This document shows positions 39,601 to 48,562 of a stretch of DNA of 64,000 nt, one piece after another (the stretch's first letter is position 1; every line of letters starts with the position of its first letter). A program made the position numbers and the translations under genes. The DNA is from Lachnospiraceae bacterium (GTDB lineage: Bacteria > Bacillota > Clostridia > Lachnospirales > Lachnospiraceae): contig JAAWNY010000007.1 in assembly GCA_022799175.1 (NCBI GenBank), positions 1 through 64,000 on the forward strand, given 5' to 3'. Below the pieces are notes generated by a model that was not told where the DNA came from, searched no databases, and saw nothing but the letters and a program-made list of their open reading frames with translations.

Positions 39601-40388
39601 TATTTATTCCTGTATTTCCGGGAACGAATTGCGAATATGACAGCACAAAAGCATTTGAACGTGCCGGAGCAAAGGTCGTGACACGGGTATTTAAGAATCT
39701 CTCGGCGGAGGATATCCGGGAATCTGTGGAGACATACAAAAAAGATATCGCCAAAGCTCAGATTGTAATGTTTCCGGGAGGCTTCTCAGCTGGCGATGAA
39801 CCGGAGGGAAGTGCGAAGTTCTTTGCCACAGTATTTCGGAATGCAGTGATCAAAGAAGAAATCGAAAAGCTTTTAAATGAGCGTGACGGGTTGATGTTGG
39901 GGATCTGCAATGGTTTTCAGGCGTTGATCAAGCTAGGTCTGGTGCCGGAAGGACGGATCGTGGAGCAACATGCAGATTCGCCGACCCTAGCGATGAATAC
40001 CATTGGCCGCCATGTATCAAAGATGGTTTATACGAAGGTGATGAGCAACCGTTCGCCATGGTTACAGGGAGCAGAGCCAGGCAAGATCTACTGTATTCCG
40101 GCCTCCCATGGAGAGGGCCGTTTTGTGGCTAAGGAAGAGTGGCTGCAAAAGTTGTTTGCCAACGGACAAGTGGCAACGCAGTATGTGAATGCTGAGGGCG
40201 TTCCGACGATGGACGAATTCTGGAATCCCAACGGCTCTTATATGGCAATCGAGGGAATTACCAGTCCGGACGGAAGAATCTTCGGCAAAATGGCCCATTC
40301 CGAGCGGCGTGGTGAAGCGGTGGCAATCAATATTTACGGAGAACAGGATATGCAGATTTTTGAGTCCGGGGTGAGATATTTCCGGTAA
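36624..40388 (+). CDS. purL: Phosphoribosylformylglycinamidine synthase, single-chain
   Basis: A 1254-residue large-type enzyme that uses glutamine and ATP to convert FGAR to FGAM in purine synthesis. The N-terminal half contains the two AIRS-like ATP-binding repeats (for example VNFKNETHNHPTEIEPFGGA and GGKDSMSGTF). The C-terminal glutamine amidotransferase domain begins near residue 995 (VFPGTNCEYDS), with the catalytic Cys at about 1095 in LGICNGFQ and His in the PASHGEG segment near 1162. The start follows AAGGAGG; the upstream in-frame ATG is rejected. No other pur gene is close. Confidence 0.97.
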   Translation: MSVRRVFVEKKPQFAVKARELKEEIGSYLNIDTVSNVRVLIRYDVENLSDEVYRQALATVFSEPPVDLVYEEEFLAEAGDTVFSVEYLPGQFDQRADSAEQCVKLLKEDEEPVIRTATTYVLTGELTEEQKAAVKAFCINPVDSREADEKKPQTLITVFDTPADVASFEGFRDLAEQELKALYDSLNLAMTFKDFQHIQKYYREEEHREPTVTEVRVLDTYWSDHCRHTTFSTELKDVTIMEGDYQEPLRGAYEQYLADREALYRGRDDKFVCLMDLALLAMKKLRAEGKLEDLEESEEINACSIVVPVTIDGVTEEWLVNFKNETHNHPTEIEPFGGAATCLGGAIRDPLSGRTYVYQAMRVTGAADPTASLDETMKGKLPQKKLVNGAALGYSSYGNQIGLSTGYVKEIYHPNYAAKRMEIGAVMGAAPRKYVKRLTSDPGDIIVLLGGRTGRDGIGGATGSSKVHTEASIEVCGAEVQKGNAPTERKIQRLFRRPEVSSIIKKCNDFGAGGVSVAIGELAAGLTIDLDKVPKKYAGLDGTEIAISESQERMAVVLRPQDVEQFLVYAGEENLEAVPVAVVTGEPRLVMNWRGKTIVDISRAFLDTNGAHQEAEVVLEVPSKEDSLFVKKDVPDVREAWLKVLADLNVCSQKGLVEMFDGSIGAGSVLMPYGGKYQLTETQTMVAKLPVLSGSTDTVTMMSYGFDPYLSSWSPYHGAVYAVVASVAKIVAAGGDFRKIRFTFQEYFKRMTDDAKRWGVPFAALLGAYQAQLGFGLPSIGGKDSMSGTFNDEQHGEIHVPPTLVSFAVDVASHKDIITPEFKKVGSKIVVFRAERDAYDLPVYGQLMEGYEKLLTDIRAGRVLSAYAVEGHGLAEAVSKMAFGNQLGVKIEHNVDARDFFGAAWGDIVCEVADGKVGELAMTYTLIGEVTDRASLEYGPVSISLEEALKSWTGTLEKVFPTQSGVEQSPVTNEVYRVDSVYICNHKLAQPTVFIPVFPGTNCEYDSTKAFERAGAKVVTRVFKNLSAEDIRESVETYKKDIAKAQIVMFPGGFSAGDEPEGSAKFFATVFRNAVIKEEIEKLLNERDGLMLGICNGFQALIKLGLVPEGRIVEQHADSPTLAMNTIGRHVSKMVYTKVMSNRSPWLQGAEPGKIYCIPASHGEGRFVAKEEWLQKLFANGQVATQYVNAEGVPTMDEFWNPNGSYMAIEGITSPDGRIFGKMAHSERRGEAVAINIYGEQDMQIFESGVRYFR

Positions 40389-40402
40389 AAGAAGAATAAA
40401 AG

Positions 40403-40444
40403 AAAGGACTCCTTGCAGGGAAACTTTGCGAGGGGTCCTTTTTT
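40403..40444 (+). terminator. Intrinsic terminator of purL
   Basis: AAAGGACTCCTTGCA pairs with TGCGAGGGGTCCTTT through a short loop, followed by TTTTTT. Confidence 0.88.
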
Positions 40445-40506
40445 ATCGTGATATAAAGAAAGATAATTTCCAGCTTGCCAGCAAACAGGGTTTTGTAGGA
40501 TTTTTC

Positions 40507-40535
40507 TTGACAGCCCCCCAAATTTACAGTATTAT
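40507..40535 (+). promoter_or_regulatory. Promoter of lysC
   Basis: TTGACA (40507-40512), a 17-bp spacer that includes CCCCCC, and TATTAT (40530-40535), 60 bases upstream of the aspartate kinase start. No lysine riboswitch is visible in that short leader. Confidence 0.75.
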
Positions 40536-40595
40536 GTTGTCGAATGAAACGGATTACAGGGCTTTACTAAGAAGCCCCGGCAGACAGGAGAGGAC

Positions 40596-41918
40596 ATGAT
40601 GAAGAAGGTTGTAAAATTTGGCGGAAGTTCACTGGCCAGCACCAGACAGTTCAAAAAGGTGGGAGAGATCATCCGTTCGGATAAGACGAGGCGGTATGTG
40701 ATCCCTTCCGCGCCGGGCAAGCGGAATGATAAGGACGAAAAAGTTACCGATATGTTGTATGCCTGCTACGATGCTGCCAGCACAGGCGTGGCTTACAAGA
40801 AGCTGCTGAACCGGATCAAAGAGCGTTATTTGGAGATCATTGATGGACTGGATTTGAATCTGAATCTAGACTATGAATTTGATCGAATTGAAGAAAACTT
40901 TGTCAAGGGAATCGGACGGGACTATGCGGCTTCCCGCGGCGAGTATCTGAATGGCATTGTGATGGCCACTTATCTGGGATTCGAATTCATCGATGCTGCA
41001 GAAGTGATATTTTTTGATGCTCAGGGAAACTTTGAGCCAGAGACTACCCATAAAGAATTGTCAGAGCGTTTGGCGCATGTGGAAAGAGCAGTGATTCCAG
41101 GATTCTATGGCTCGAAACATGATGGAAGTATCAAGACCTTCTCCCGCGGTGGTTCTGATGTGACTGGTTCGATCGTGGCAAAGGCGATTCATGCTGATTT
41201 GTACGAGAACTGGACGGATGTGTCGGGGTTTTTGGTAGCGGATCCACGGATCGTGGAGGCTCCCGAGGTGATTGAGACGATTACCTATAAAGAGCTGCGT
41301 GAGTTGGCCTACATGGGAGCCAGCGTGCTTCATGAGGATGCCATTTTCCCGGTGAGAAAAGAAGGAATTCCCATCAATATTCGCAATACCAATAAGCCGG
41401 AGGATAAAGGGACGCTGATCGTGGAGAGCACTTGCCGGAAACCAAGATATACGATCACCGGAATTGCCGGGAAGCGAGGCTTTTGCGCCATCAATATTGA
41501 AAAGGCAATGATGAATGCAGAAGTTGGTTTTGGAAGAAAGGTTCTGGAGGTATTCGAGAAATATGGCATTTCTTTTGAGCATATGCCATCGGGAATTGAT
41601 ACGATGACTATCATGGTTCATCAGGACGAATTTGAAGAGTATGAACAATCGGTGATTGCGGGAATTCATCGGGCAGTAGAGCCGGACAGTGTAGAGCTGG
41701 AGTCGGATCTGGCATTGATTGCTGTGGTGGGACGTGGAATGAAAGCGACCCGGGGAACTGCCGGAAGGATCTTTTCCGCCCTGGCGCATGCCCGGATTAA
41801 TGTAAAGATGATCGATCAGGGTTCCAGTGAATTGAACATTATTATCGGCGTGAAAAATGTGGATTTCGAGGGAGCGATCAAGGCGATCTATGATATTTTT
41901 GTCACAGCAGAAATGTGA
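40596..41918 (+). CDS. lysC: Aspartate kinase
   Basis: A 440-residue enzyme that phosphorylates aspartate, the first step to lysine, threonine and methionine. The kinase domain shows VVKFGGSSLAS at the N-terminus, RGGSDVTGSIVAKAI, and WTDVSGFLVADPRIV. Two ACT domains at the C-terminus (about residues 290-440) should bind regulatory amino acids. Two adjacent ATG codons are possible starts. It has its own promoter and terminator. Confidence 0.94.
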   Translation: MMKKVVKFGGSSLASTRQFKKVGEIIRSDKTRRYVIPSAPGKRNDKDEKVTDMLYACYDAASTGVAYKKLLNRIKERYLEIIDGLDLNLNLDYEFDRIEENFVKGIGRDYAASRGEYLNGIVMATYLGFEFIDAAEVIFFDAQGNFEPETTHKELSERLAHVERAVIPGFYGSKHDGSIKTFSRGGSDVTGSIVAKAIHADLYENWTDVSGFLVADPRIVEAPEVIETITYKELRELAYMGASVLHEDAIFPVRKEGIPINIRNTNKPEDKGTLIVESTCRKPRYTITGIAGKRGFCAINIEKAMMNAEVGFGRKVLEVFEKYGISFEHMPSGIDTMTIMVHQDEFEEYEQSVIAGIHRAVEPDSVELESDLALIAVVGRGMKATRGTAGRIFSALAHARINVKMIDQGSSELNIIIGVKNVDFEGAIKAIYDIFVTAEM

Positions 41919-41952
41919 CGAGAATATTTAACATTAGTTTAGAAGGAAGAGG

Positions 41953-41998
41953 CAAAAAGACGGACAGTCAGCCGAGATTTTGACGTTTGTCCGCCTTT
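41953..41998 (+). terminator. Probable terminator of lysC
   Basis: AAAAGACGGACA pairs with TGTCCGCCTTTT with one mismatch across a 22-base loop, followed by GTTTTTTCC. Confidence 0.65.
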
Positions 41999-42125
41999 TG
42001 TTTTTTCCTCTTTTTGTTTCAATATCACAACAGCATCAATTTCTCTCATTTTCCCATATCTCCTCTTTCTAAAAAATCCCAGATATGCTATACTAAAAAG
42101 AAAATCTGTCCGAAAGGAGAGTTTT

Positions 42126-44162
42126 ATGGATGATTTACCCAAATTCCTACGGGCAATCTTTCTGGCGGCAGTATGGATAACGGGGTGTCTTTTGGGTGGC
42201 TGTGCCGGGCCATCCACCCGGGTTTTGCCTCAGGAGAGCAAAGAAGTTATGGTTCCTAAAGAGGAGCTTCCGGTTTTAGAAGAGAGCAATCCTTTTTATT
42301 TGCAAGAAGAGCTGGAAATCCTTGCCGGGACCCCCCGTGCCGGAGGAAGCGAGGAGGAGAGGGAGGCGATTCGCTATATCCGACAGTTATTGGAGGATTA
42401 CGGATATGATACCTCGCTTCAACAATTTAGCAGTCCGTCAGGCGCGCCGGAGACAGATGTTTCGGGCATCAATGTGGTGGCAGTGAGAGAAACATCAAAA
42501 CCAGAGGCAGATATTGTGATTGTAAGCGCTTGTCATGACACGCTTCCTTGGAGTCCTGGAGCTAGCGAGAGCGCTTCTGGGGTGGCAGCTCTTTTGGAAA
42601 CGGCGAGGTTGCTTTCACGAATGCCTACCGATACGGAACTTCGCTTTGTCAGTTTTTCCCGTTATTCAAAAGGGCAGACAGGGAGTCGCTATTATGTAGA
42701 ATCTTTGAGTGAGGAAGAGCGTCATCGAGTGATCGGAGTCGTACATCTGGGGGGCTTGGGGTGTTCCATAAATAGTGGAATTATGCTGGAATCTGAGGAT
42801 GGAAAGCCGACCATGCTAGGAGATGCCTTGCGGGATGCCAGTCAGGAACTTCTTCAGGAAAACTGGTTTTATGGACAGCAGGAAGGAGAGCATAGTCCTT
42901 TTGTTCGCGGCCGAGTGCCGGCAGTGACTGTGAGTCAGCAACGGGAGGCATTTGAGGCGGGTTCTCGTTTTGACCGACCGGAACTGGTGGACATTGAGCG
43001 GCTGGCTCAGGTGGTGAACGTAGTGAGTCGTGCCATTTTTGATATCATGAGTCCAGACACTCCGTCAATGTTGGCAAAAGCCCATCACTACAACGATTTG
43101 CGGGATGATGCCTATATTCAGCCAATAAGACAGCCAATTGGTTTTGGAGAGACGCCGCAGGAGACGGAGAACCGTTTGGGTATTCGGGGATTTTTGGCAG
43201 CAGAGAATACGGACGGGGAGGGAAATACCATTCAGTCCTGGGAATATCCGGTAAAGTGGCTGGGAGTGGATCAGGTTTTACTGACTACATACTATTATCA
43301 GAATGGCCGGTTGGATACGATTGCTGTAGATGGGGATGGCGCTGGAGTCGATATGGCAGATATGCGGGAGCGGTTGGTATCGGTGTATGGAGAGCCGATA
43401 GAAGAGACAGAAGGGCCCAATGGGATTGCTGGTAGTTGGCAGGATGTGGTCGGCCGGACTGCGATATCCATGACTCCGGAAACGGATGGCTATGAACTGG
43501 AATTTCGGGAATATCCGACAGAGAAGATACTGTTAGACAGCTACGAGATTATCCCAGCCGCCGGGCAGAACCCGCAGCTGGGGTTGGGACGCCGGGAGAT
43601 GGAAAATGCAGGAGCGCAGGACCCACGAGTCAACGTGCTGTTGACGCTTGTGAGGCAATTGTTGCCAATGGGTGACGGGCAGCGTTTGCGACGTATCGAC
43701 TTTTATACGGATGGTATTGGGGAGACGAAGACGGCTTTGGAGATCCTACAGCCGGAGGAAGACGAGGAAGTAGAGGAACAAAGAGAACCAGAATTTATCT
43801 GGGGTCTGGATCTGGAAGATGCCCTGACAGCGGAGGGAAAATGGCGGAATGAGACAGATATGATTCGTCAGATTTTGCTGCTATATGGACAGATGCTAGA
43901 ACAGATTGAGGAATATCGGACAGATTTTGAAATCATATTTTCCGATGAGAATTCGGCACAACAGGTAGAGTTGGGAGTGAAGCCAGGAGATTATAAAGAA
44001 CCGTTGCCGGATTTGAAAGAGAGCTTTGTATGGTTTGTCTTGACAGATCGGCCAGGGGAGGCGGGCGGTAATTGGGGAGCGAGAATACAATTCTTTTATC
44101 GATATGAAGAATTGATCGCATACCGAACGCAGATACGGAACAACCTTAAGATAGATCCATAA
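42126..44162 (+). CDS. Lipoprotein with M28-like fold lacking the metal site
   Basis: A 678-residue lipoprotein: the signal peptide ends in ITGCLLGGC with the lipobox Cys at 26 (Cys21 is an alternative). Residues 45-310 align with M28 aminopeptidases, but the metal ligands are gone: SACHDT replaces AHYDS-type (His to Cys), GASESASG replaces GANDNASG (bridging Asp to Glu), SRYSKGQTGSRYYVESLS replaces the catalytic AEE, and HLGGLG replaces NLDMVG. Only the GEHSPF His remains. The C-terminal half contains RQILLLYGQML, which resembles an HEYGH site with all three residues changed. It is probably a binding or scaffold protein outside the membrane. Confidence 0.78.
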   Translation: MDDLPKFLRAIFLAAVWITGCLLGGCAGPSTRVLPQESKEVMVPKEELPVLEESNPFYLQEELEILAGTPRAGGSEEEREAIRYIRQLLEDYGYDTSLQQFSSPSGAPETDVSGINVVAVRETSKPEADIVIVSACHDTLPWSPGASESASGVAALLETARLLSRMPTDTELRFVSFSRYSKGQTGSRYYVESLSEEERHRVIGVVHLGGLGCSINSGIMLESEDGKPTMLGDALRDASQELLQENWFYGQQEGEHSPFVRGRVPAVTVSQQREAFEAGSRFDRPELVDIERLAQVVNVVSRAIFDIMSPDTPSMLAKAHHYNDLRDDAYIQPIRQPIGFGETPQETENRLGIRGFLAAENTDGEGNTIQSWEYPVKWLGVDQVLLTTYYYQNGRLDTIAVDGDGAGVDMADMRERLVSVYGEPIEETEGPNGIAGSWQDVVGRTAISMTPETDGYELEFREYPTEKILLDSYEIIPAAGQNPQLGLGRREMENAGAQDPRVNVLLTLVRQLLPMGDGQRLRRIDFYTDGIGETKTALEILQPEEDEEVEEQREPEFIWGLDLEDALTAEGKWRNETDMIRQILLLYGQMLEQIEEYRTDFEIIFSDENSAQQVELGVKPGDYKEPLPDLKESFVWFVLTDRPGEAGGNWGARIQFFYRYEELIAYRTQIRNNLKIDP

Positions 44163-44190
44163 AAGAAAGACAGCTTGGAGGTAAGAAGGG

Positions 44191-45702
44191 ATGTTAGAAA
44201 AGATCGATTTATCAAGAACCGTGGAGAAGGAAATCTACAAAAAGGTTCAGCAGGAAGAAGGGGCTAAGTTAGGACAATTGCAGCGGCGTTTAAAGGATGC
44301 GGGGATTCCGGTACTGATCCTTTTTGAGGGTATGGGCGCTGCCGGAAAAGGAACGCAGATCAACCGCCTGATTCAGGCATTGGATCCTCGGGGATTTGAT
44401 GTGTATGCCAGCAATCAGCCTACAGAAGAAGAAAATCTACGACCATTTTTGTGGAAGTTTTGGACGTTGACTCCGGAGAACGGACGAATTGCTATCTATG
44501 ACCGGAGCTGGTATCGGAAAGTCTTAGTCGATCGGTTTGATAAGGTGACAAAGAAAAAAGAATTGCCAGAGGCGTTTCGGGATATTTGTTCTTTTGAAAA
44601 ACAATTGAGTGACGGTGGTGCAGTGATTATTAAGCTGTTTTTGTACATCTCTCAGGAGGAGCAAAAAAAGCGTTTTAAAAAGCTGGAGAAGTCGGTGGAG
44701 ACTCGCTGGCATGTCAATGACAGTGACTGGGAGAGAAACCGGAATTATGAAGAATATCTTCAAATTAACGAGGAGATGCTGGAACGGACGGATACGGAGT
44801 TTGCTCCGTGGACGATCATTGAGGCTACGGATCGCAATTATGCGGCAATGAAAATCATAAAAACTGTGACGGAAAGACTGGAGCGGGCGCTGACTGAGAA
44901 GGAAGCGAAAAAGGTTATGAAAAAGGTGAATTCTGGAATCTCTCTGGATGCCGGCAGCCGTTATCAGAATGGAGTGTTGTCAGGGGTGGATCTTTCCAAG
45001 AAACTGACAAAGGAAGAATATAAAGAAAAGTTGGATAAGTTGCAAAGACGGCTGGAAATTTTGCACAGTGATATTTATCGCCTGCGGATTCCGGTGGTAC
45101 TGGGATTTGAAGGATGGGATGCCGGAGGAAAAGGAGGAGCCATTAAGCGCCTCACTAGCCATATGGATCCTCGTGGTTATCAGGTATGTCCCACCGCATC
45201 TCCCAACGATATCGAGAAGAAGCATCATTATCTGTGGCGTTTCTGGAATAAAGTGCCAAAGGCCGGACATGTGGCGATCTTTGATCGTACCTGGTATGGC
45301 CGGGTGATGGTAGAGCGAATTGAGGGTTTTTGCACAGAAGATGACTGGAAACGGGCTTATCAGGAGATCAATGAGATGGAGGCGCATATGGCGAATGCCG
45401 GTGCTGTGGTGCTGAAATTCTGGCTTCATATCGATAAAGACGAGCAGGAGCGGCGCTTCAAGGAGAGAATGGAAATTCCGGAAAAGCAATGGAAGATCAC
45501 CGATGAGGACTGGCGCAACCGGGAGAAATGGGATCAGTATGAGATTGCCGTCAATGAGATGTTAGTGCGGACCTCGACCACTTATGCACCTTGGATTGTA
45601 GTGGAAGGAAACAACAAATATTATGCTCGCGTCAAGGTTCTGCAGACGGTTGTGGAGGCATTGGAAGAGAAGATTCGGCAGGTGAAGGCCGAGAACAAAT
45701 AA
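44191..45702 (+). CDS. PPK2-type polyphosphate kinase, two tandem domains
   Basis: A 503-residue protein with two PPK2 repeats. Each carries a Walker A loop (FEGMGAAGKGTQI near residue 50, FEGWDAGGKGGAI near residue 310) and a following FDRTWYGR / YDRSWYRK lid segment. Tandem-domain PPK2 enzymes usually act as polyphosphate:AMP phosphotransferases, making ADP from AMP and polyphosphate; that class assignment is family knowledge and the substrate here is inferred. It is 28 bp downstream of the lipoprotein gene and could be cotranscribed. Confidence 0.92.
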   Translation: MLEKIDLSRTVEKEIYKKVQQEEGAKLGQLQRRLKDAGIPVLILFEGMGAAGKGTQINRLIQALDPRGFDVYASNQPTEEENLRPFLWKFWTLTPENGRIAIYDRSWYRKVLVDRFDKVTKKKELPEAFRDICSFEKQLSDGGAVIIKLFLYISQEEQKKRFKKLEKSVETRWHVNDSDWERNRNYEEYLQINEEMLERTDTEFAPWTIIEATDRNYAAMKIIKTVTERLERALTEKEAKKVMKKVNSGISLDAGSRYQNGVLSGVDLSKKLTKEEYKEKLDKLQRRLEILHSDIYRLRIPVVLGFEGWDAGGKGGAIKRLTSHMDPRGYQVCPTASPNDIEKKHHYLWRFWNKVPKAGHVAIFDRTWYGRVMVERIEGFCTEDDWKRAYQEINEMEAHMANAGAVVLKFWLHIDKDEQERRFKERMEIPEKQWKITDEDWRNREKWDQYEIAVNEMLVRTSTTYAPWIVVEGNNKYYARVKVLQTVVEALEEKIRQVKAENK

Positions 45703-45753
45703 AAGTGACAGGAAGCGGCAAAGCGGAGTTTTAGCAGCCGTGATGGGAATGGT

Positions 45754-46995
45754 ATGAGCAAGGTGGTGATTATCGGCGGCGGAGCGGCAGGCATGATGGC
45801 GGCCGTATCTGCCGCTGGTGCCGGGCATCAAGTCCGGCTTTATGAAAAAAATGAGAAGTTAGGTAAGAAAATTTATATTACAGGGAAAGGTCGCTGTAAT
45901 TTGACCAACGCCTGTGATACAGAGGAATTGTTCGACCACGTGGTACACAATGGAAAATTTCTTTACAGTAGTTTTTATGCTTTTTCTAATCAGGATATGA
46001 TTGCTTTTATGGAAGAGAACGGTTGTCCGGTAAAAATAGAGAGAGGAAACCGGGTTTTTCCGACGTCAGATAAATCTTCGGATGTGATAAAAGCGATTTC
46101 CAGGCGCCTTCAGGCGTTAGGCGTGGAGGTACATCTCCGGGAGGAGGTGGCAGATTTGACCCAGGATTCCGGTCATATCACTGGAATTATTTTAAAAAAG
46201 GGACATCGTCCGATTCCGGCCGATGCCATAATTGTTGCTACTGGTGGACTATCCTATCCTTCTACGGGTTCTACCGGCGATGGATACGTGTTTGCCAGAA
46301 AGATGGGACACACTTTGACCGAACAAAGTCCGGCACTGGTACCTTTTGTGGTACAGGAACTGACATCCGTACAGGCATTGCAGGGATTGTCCCTGAGAAA
46401 TGTTCGGGTGCGTGTGTTAAAAGGTGAAAAAATCAGATATGAAGCTTTTGGCGAGATGCTGTTTACTCATTTTGGAGTCAGTGGGCCAGTACTGCTATCG
46501 GCTAGCAGCTATGTGGCAAAGGAATTGAAAAAAGAGGTTCTGACCTTAGCGATAGATTTGAAGCCAGCAATGACAAAGGAGCAGTTGGATGCACGAATTT
46601 TGCGGGATTTTGAGGAGGCAAAAAATCGGAAGTTTAAAAATTCTCTGGTTCATTTACTGCCCTCCCGGCTGATCCCGGTGATTGTGGAGAGAAGTAAGAT
46701 TGTAGAAGACAAGCCAGTAAATGAGATTACGCGAGAAGAACGGCATCGTTTGATAGCGTTGATAAAAGATTTTCGGTTGACATTGGTCGGACTTCGAGAT
46801 TATTCGGAGGCGATTGTTACCCAAGGAGGGATTTCTGTGCGAGAGATTCATCCTGGGACCATGGAATCCAAATTGGTACAAGGCTTGTATTTTGCAGGAG
46901 AGGTACTGGATTTGGATGCCGTAACCGGAGGATTTAATCTGCAGATTGCATGGTCTACCGGTTATTTGGCAGGGATGTCGGTATCGTTTTTATAA
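45754..46995 (+). CDS. BaiN-like NAD(P)/FAD-dependent oxidoreductase
   Basis: A 413-residue flavoprotein of the HI0933/BaiN family. The FAD-binding fold starts with VVIIGGGAAGMMAA, followed by KLGKKIYITGKGRCNLTNA, a family hallmark. A second conserved patch is ATGGLSYPSTGSTGDGYVFA, and the C-terminal FAD motif is AGEVLDLDAVTGGFNLQ. BaiN reduces a bile acid intermediate in some gut clostridia, but most homologues have no known substrate. It overlaps the long open frame of cmk, which starts 27 bp after its stop. Confidence 0.92.
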   Translation: MSKVVIIGGGAAGMMAAVSAAGAGHQVRLYEKNEKLGKKIYITGKGRCNLTNACDTEELFDHVVHNGKFLYSSFYAFSNQDMIAFMEENGCPVKIERGNRVFPTSDKSSDVIKAISRRLQALGVEVHLREEVADLTQDSGHITGIILKKGHRPIPADAIIVATGGLSYPSTGSTGDGYVFARKMGHTLTEQSPALVPFVVQELTSVQALQGLSLRNVRVRVLKGEKIRYEAFGEMLFTHFGVSGPVLLSASSYVAKELKKEVLTLAIDLKPAMTKEQLDARILRDFEEAKNRKFKNSLVHLLPSRLIPVIVERSKIVEDKPVNEITREERHRLIALIKDFRLTLVGLRDYSEAIVTQGGISVREIHPGTMESKLVQGLYFAGEVLDLDAVTGGFNLQIAWSTGYLAGMSVSFL

Positions 46996-47021
46996 TAAAT
47001 CGGAAAAGGAGCAGGATTAAG

Positions 47022-47708
47022 ATGCAGAATCAGATTTTTGCCATTGCAGTAGACGGACCGGCAGGGGCCGGTAAGAGCACAATTGCCCGCCTGGCTGCGG
47101 AGCGGTTGGGATTTATTTATGTGGATACCGGAGCGATGTATCGGGCAATCGCCCTTTTTTGTCTGCGTCAGGGGATAAGACCGGAGGATGAAAAGGAGGT
47201 TTCTTCCGGGATTGCCGAGGCGCAGATTACCATTCGTCATCAAAATGGTACCCAGCGGGTACTCTTGAATGGAGAAGATGTATCCGGTCAGATCCGAACC
47301 GAAGAAGTAGGGAAGACAGCTTCAGCTGTCAGTGCTTATCCAGCAGTACGTGCTCATCTTTTGGGCTTACAGCGCGGGCTGGCTGCCAGTGCCAGTGTCA
47401 TTATGGATGGAAGAGATATTGGCACTTGTGTATTGCCAAAGGCACAGGCCAAAATATTTTTGACAGCCAGTCCAAAGGTTCGTGCCATGAGACGTTTTAA
47501 AGAATTGAAAGAAAAAGGTGAGATGTGTAATTTGCAGGAAATTGAGCAAGATATTATAGAAAGGGACCAAAGGGACAAAAACCGCGCCATTGCCCCGTTG
47601 AAGCAGGCAGAAGATGCCATTCTGGTGGATGGTTCGGATATGAGCATTGATCAGGTGGTATCGGCTATCATCGAGGTGGCAAAAACCCGGGGACTTTTGG
47701 TCAGATAG
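47022..47708 (+). CDS. cmk: Cytidylate kinase
   Basis: A 228-residue enzyme that phosphorylates CMP and dCMP. It starts with the P-loop AVDGPAGAGKST, then VDTGAMYRAIA and the substrate segment IMDGRDIGTCVLP. The start is the ATG after AAGGAGCAGG. The stop overlaps an in-frame GTG of the next gene, and ispH and rpsA follow: a common Firmicutes order of cmk-ispH-rpsA. Confidence 0.96.
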   Translation: MQNQIFAIAVDGPAGAGKSTIARLAAERLGFIYVDTGAMYRAIALFCLRQGIRPEDEKEVSSGIAEAQITIRHQNGTQRVLLNGEDVSGQIRTEEVGKTASAVSAYPAVRAHLLGLQRGLAASASVIMDGRDIGTCVLPKAQAKIFLTASPKVRAMRRFKELKEKGEMCNLQEIEQDIIERDQRDKNRAIAPLKQAEDAILVDGSDMSIDQVVSAIIEVAKTRGLLVR

Positions 47709-47713
47709 TGCAT

Positions 47714-48562
47714 ATGGAGGTAATTGTGGCAAAGACCGCCGGTTTTTGTTTTGGTGTAAAACGGGCGGTAGAACAGGTATATGAACAGATTAAAAAGGCA
47801 GAAAAACCAGTATTCACTTACGGTCCCATTATTCATAACCGGGAGGTGGTACGAGATTTAGAAGAAAAAGGCGTCTGTGTACTGAATAGTGAAGAGGAGT
47901 TAGCAGCGCTTACCGAAGGGATTGTTATCATTCGTTCTCATGGGGCAGGTAAGTCCGTTTATGATATTTTGAAGAAAAACGGAATTACCGTGGTCGATGC
48001 CACATGTCCTTTTGTAAAAAAGATTCACCGCATAGTACAAGAGCAGGAAGCGACAGGTCGGCAGGTAATTATCATTGGCGATCCCAAGCATCCGGAGGTA
48101 CAAGGGATCTGTGGATGGTCCGGGGGCGGCATTAGGGTGGTTCAAAACGCATCGGAGTTGGAAAAATTGCCAATTCAGCAGGGAATTTCCTGGTGTCTGG
48201 TGGCACAGACGACATTTAATTACAATAAATTTCAAGAATTAGTTGAAAAATTTGAGAAAAAGGGTTATGATATACTTGTTTTAAATACGATTTGCAGTGC
48301 AACTCAGGAAAGACAAGTGGAAGCCAGCCGTATTGCTTCAGAGGTGGATGTGATGATTGTTATTGGCGACAAAAAGAGCTCCAACTCGCAGAAACTGTAC
48401 GAGATATGCCAAAAGAAATGTAAGAACACTTACTTTATCCAGACAGTAGGCGATTTCAATCCTGAATGTGTGAATTCTGTACGCAACGTAGGTATTACAG
48501 CCGGGGCGTCTACCCCGAAACAAATTATCGAGGAGGTTCATGCAAATGCCAGAATTAAATGA
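47714..48562 (+). CDS. ispH: 4-hydroxy-3-methylbut-2-enyl diphosphate reductase
   Basis: A 282-residue [4Fe-4S] enzyme that makes IPP and DMAPP in the MEP isoprenoid pathway. The three cluster cysteines are in AGFCFGVKRA, DATCPFVKK and NTICSATQERQ. There is no strong ribosome binding site before the ATG, so translation may depend on coupling with cmk, whose stop is six bases upstream. The 3' end overlaps rpsA by 17 bases in another frame; in many Clostridia the two are fused. Confidence 0.95.
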   Translation: MEVIVAKTAGFCFGVKRAVEQVYEQIKKAEKPVFTYGPIIHNREVVRDLEEKGVCVLNSEEELAALTEGIVIIRSHGAGKSVYDILKKNGITVVDATCPFVKKIHRIVQEQEATGRQVIIIGDPKHPEVQGICGWSGGGIRVVQNASELEKLPIQQGISWCLVAQTTFNYNKFQELVEKFEKKGYDILVLNTICSATQERQVEASRIASEVDVMIVIGDKKSSNSQKLYEICQKKCKNTYFIQTVGDFNPECVNSVRNVGITAGASTPKQIIEEVHANARIK

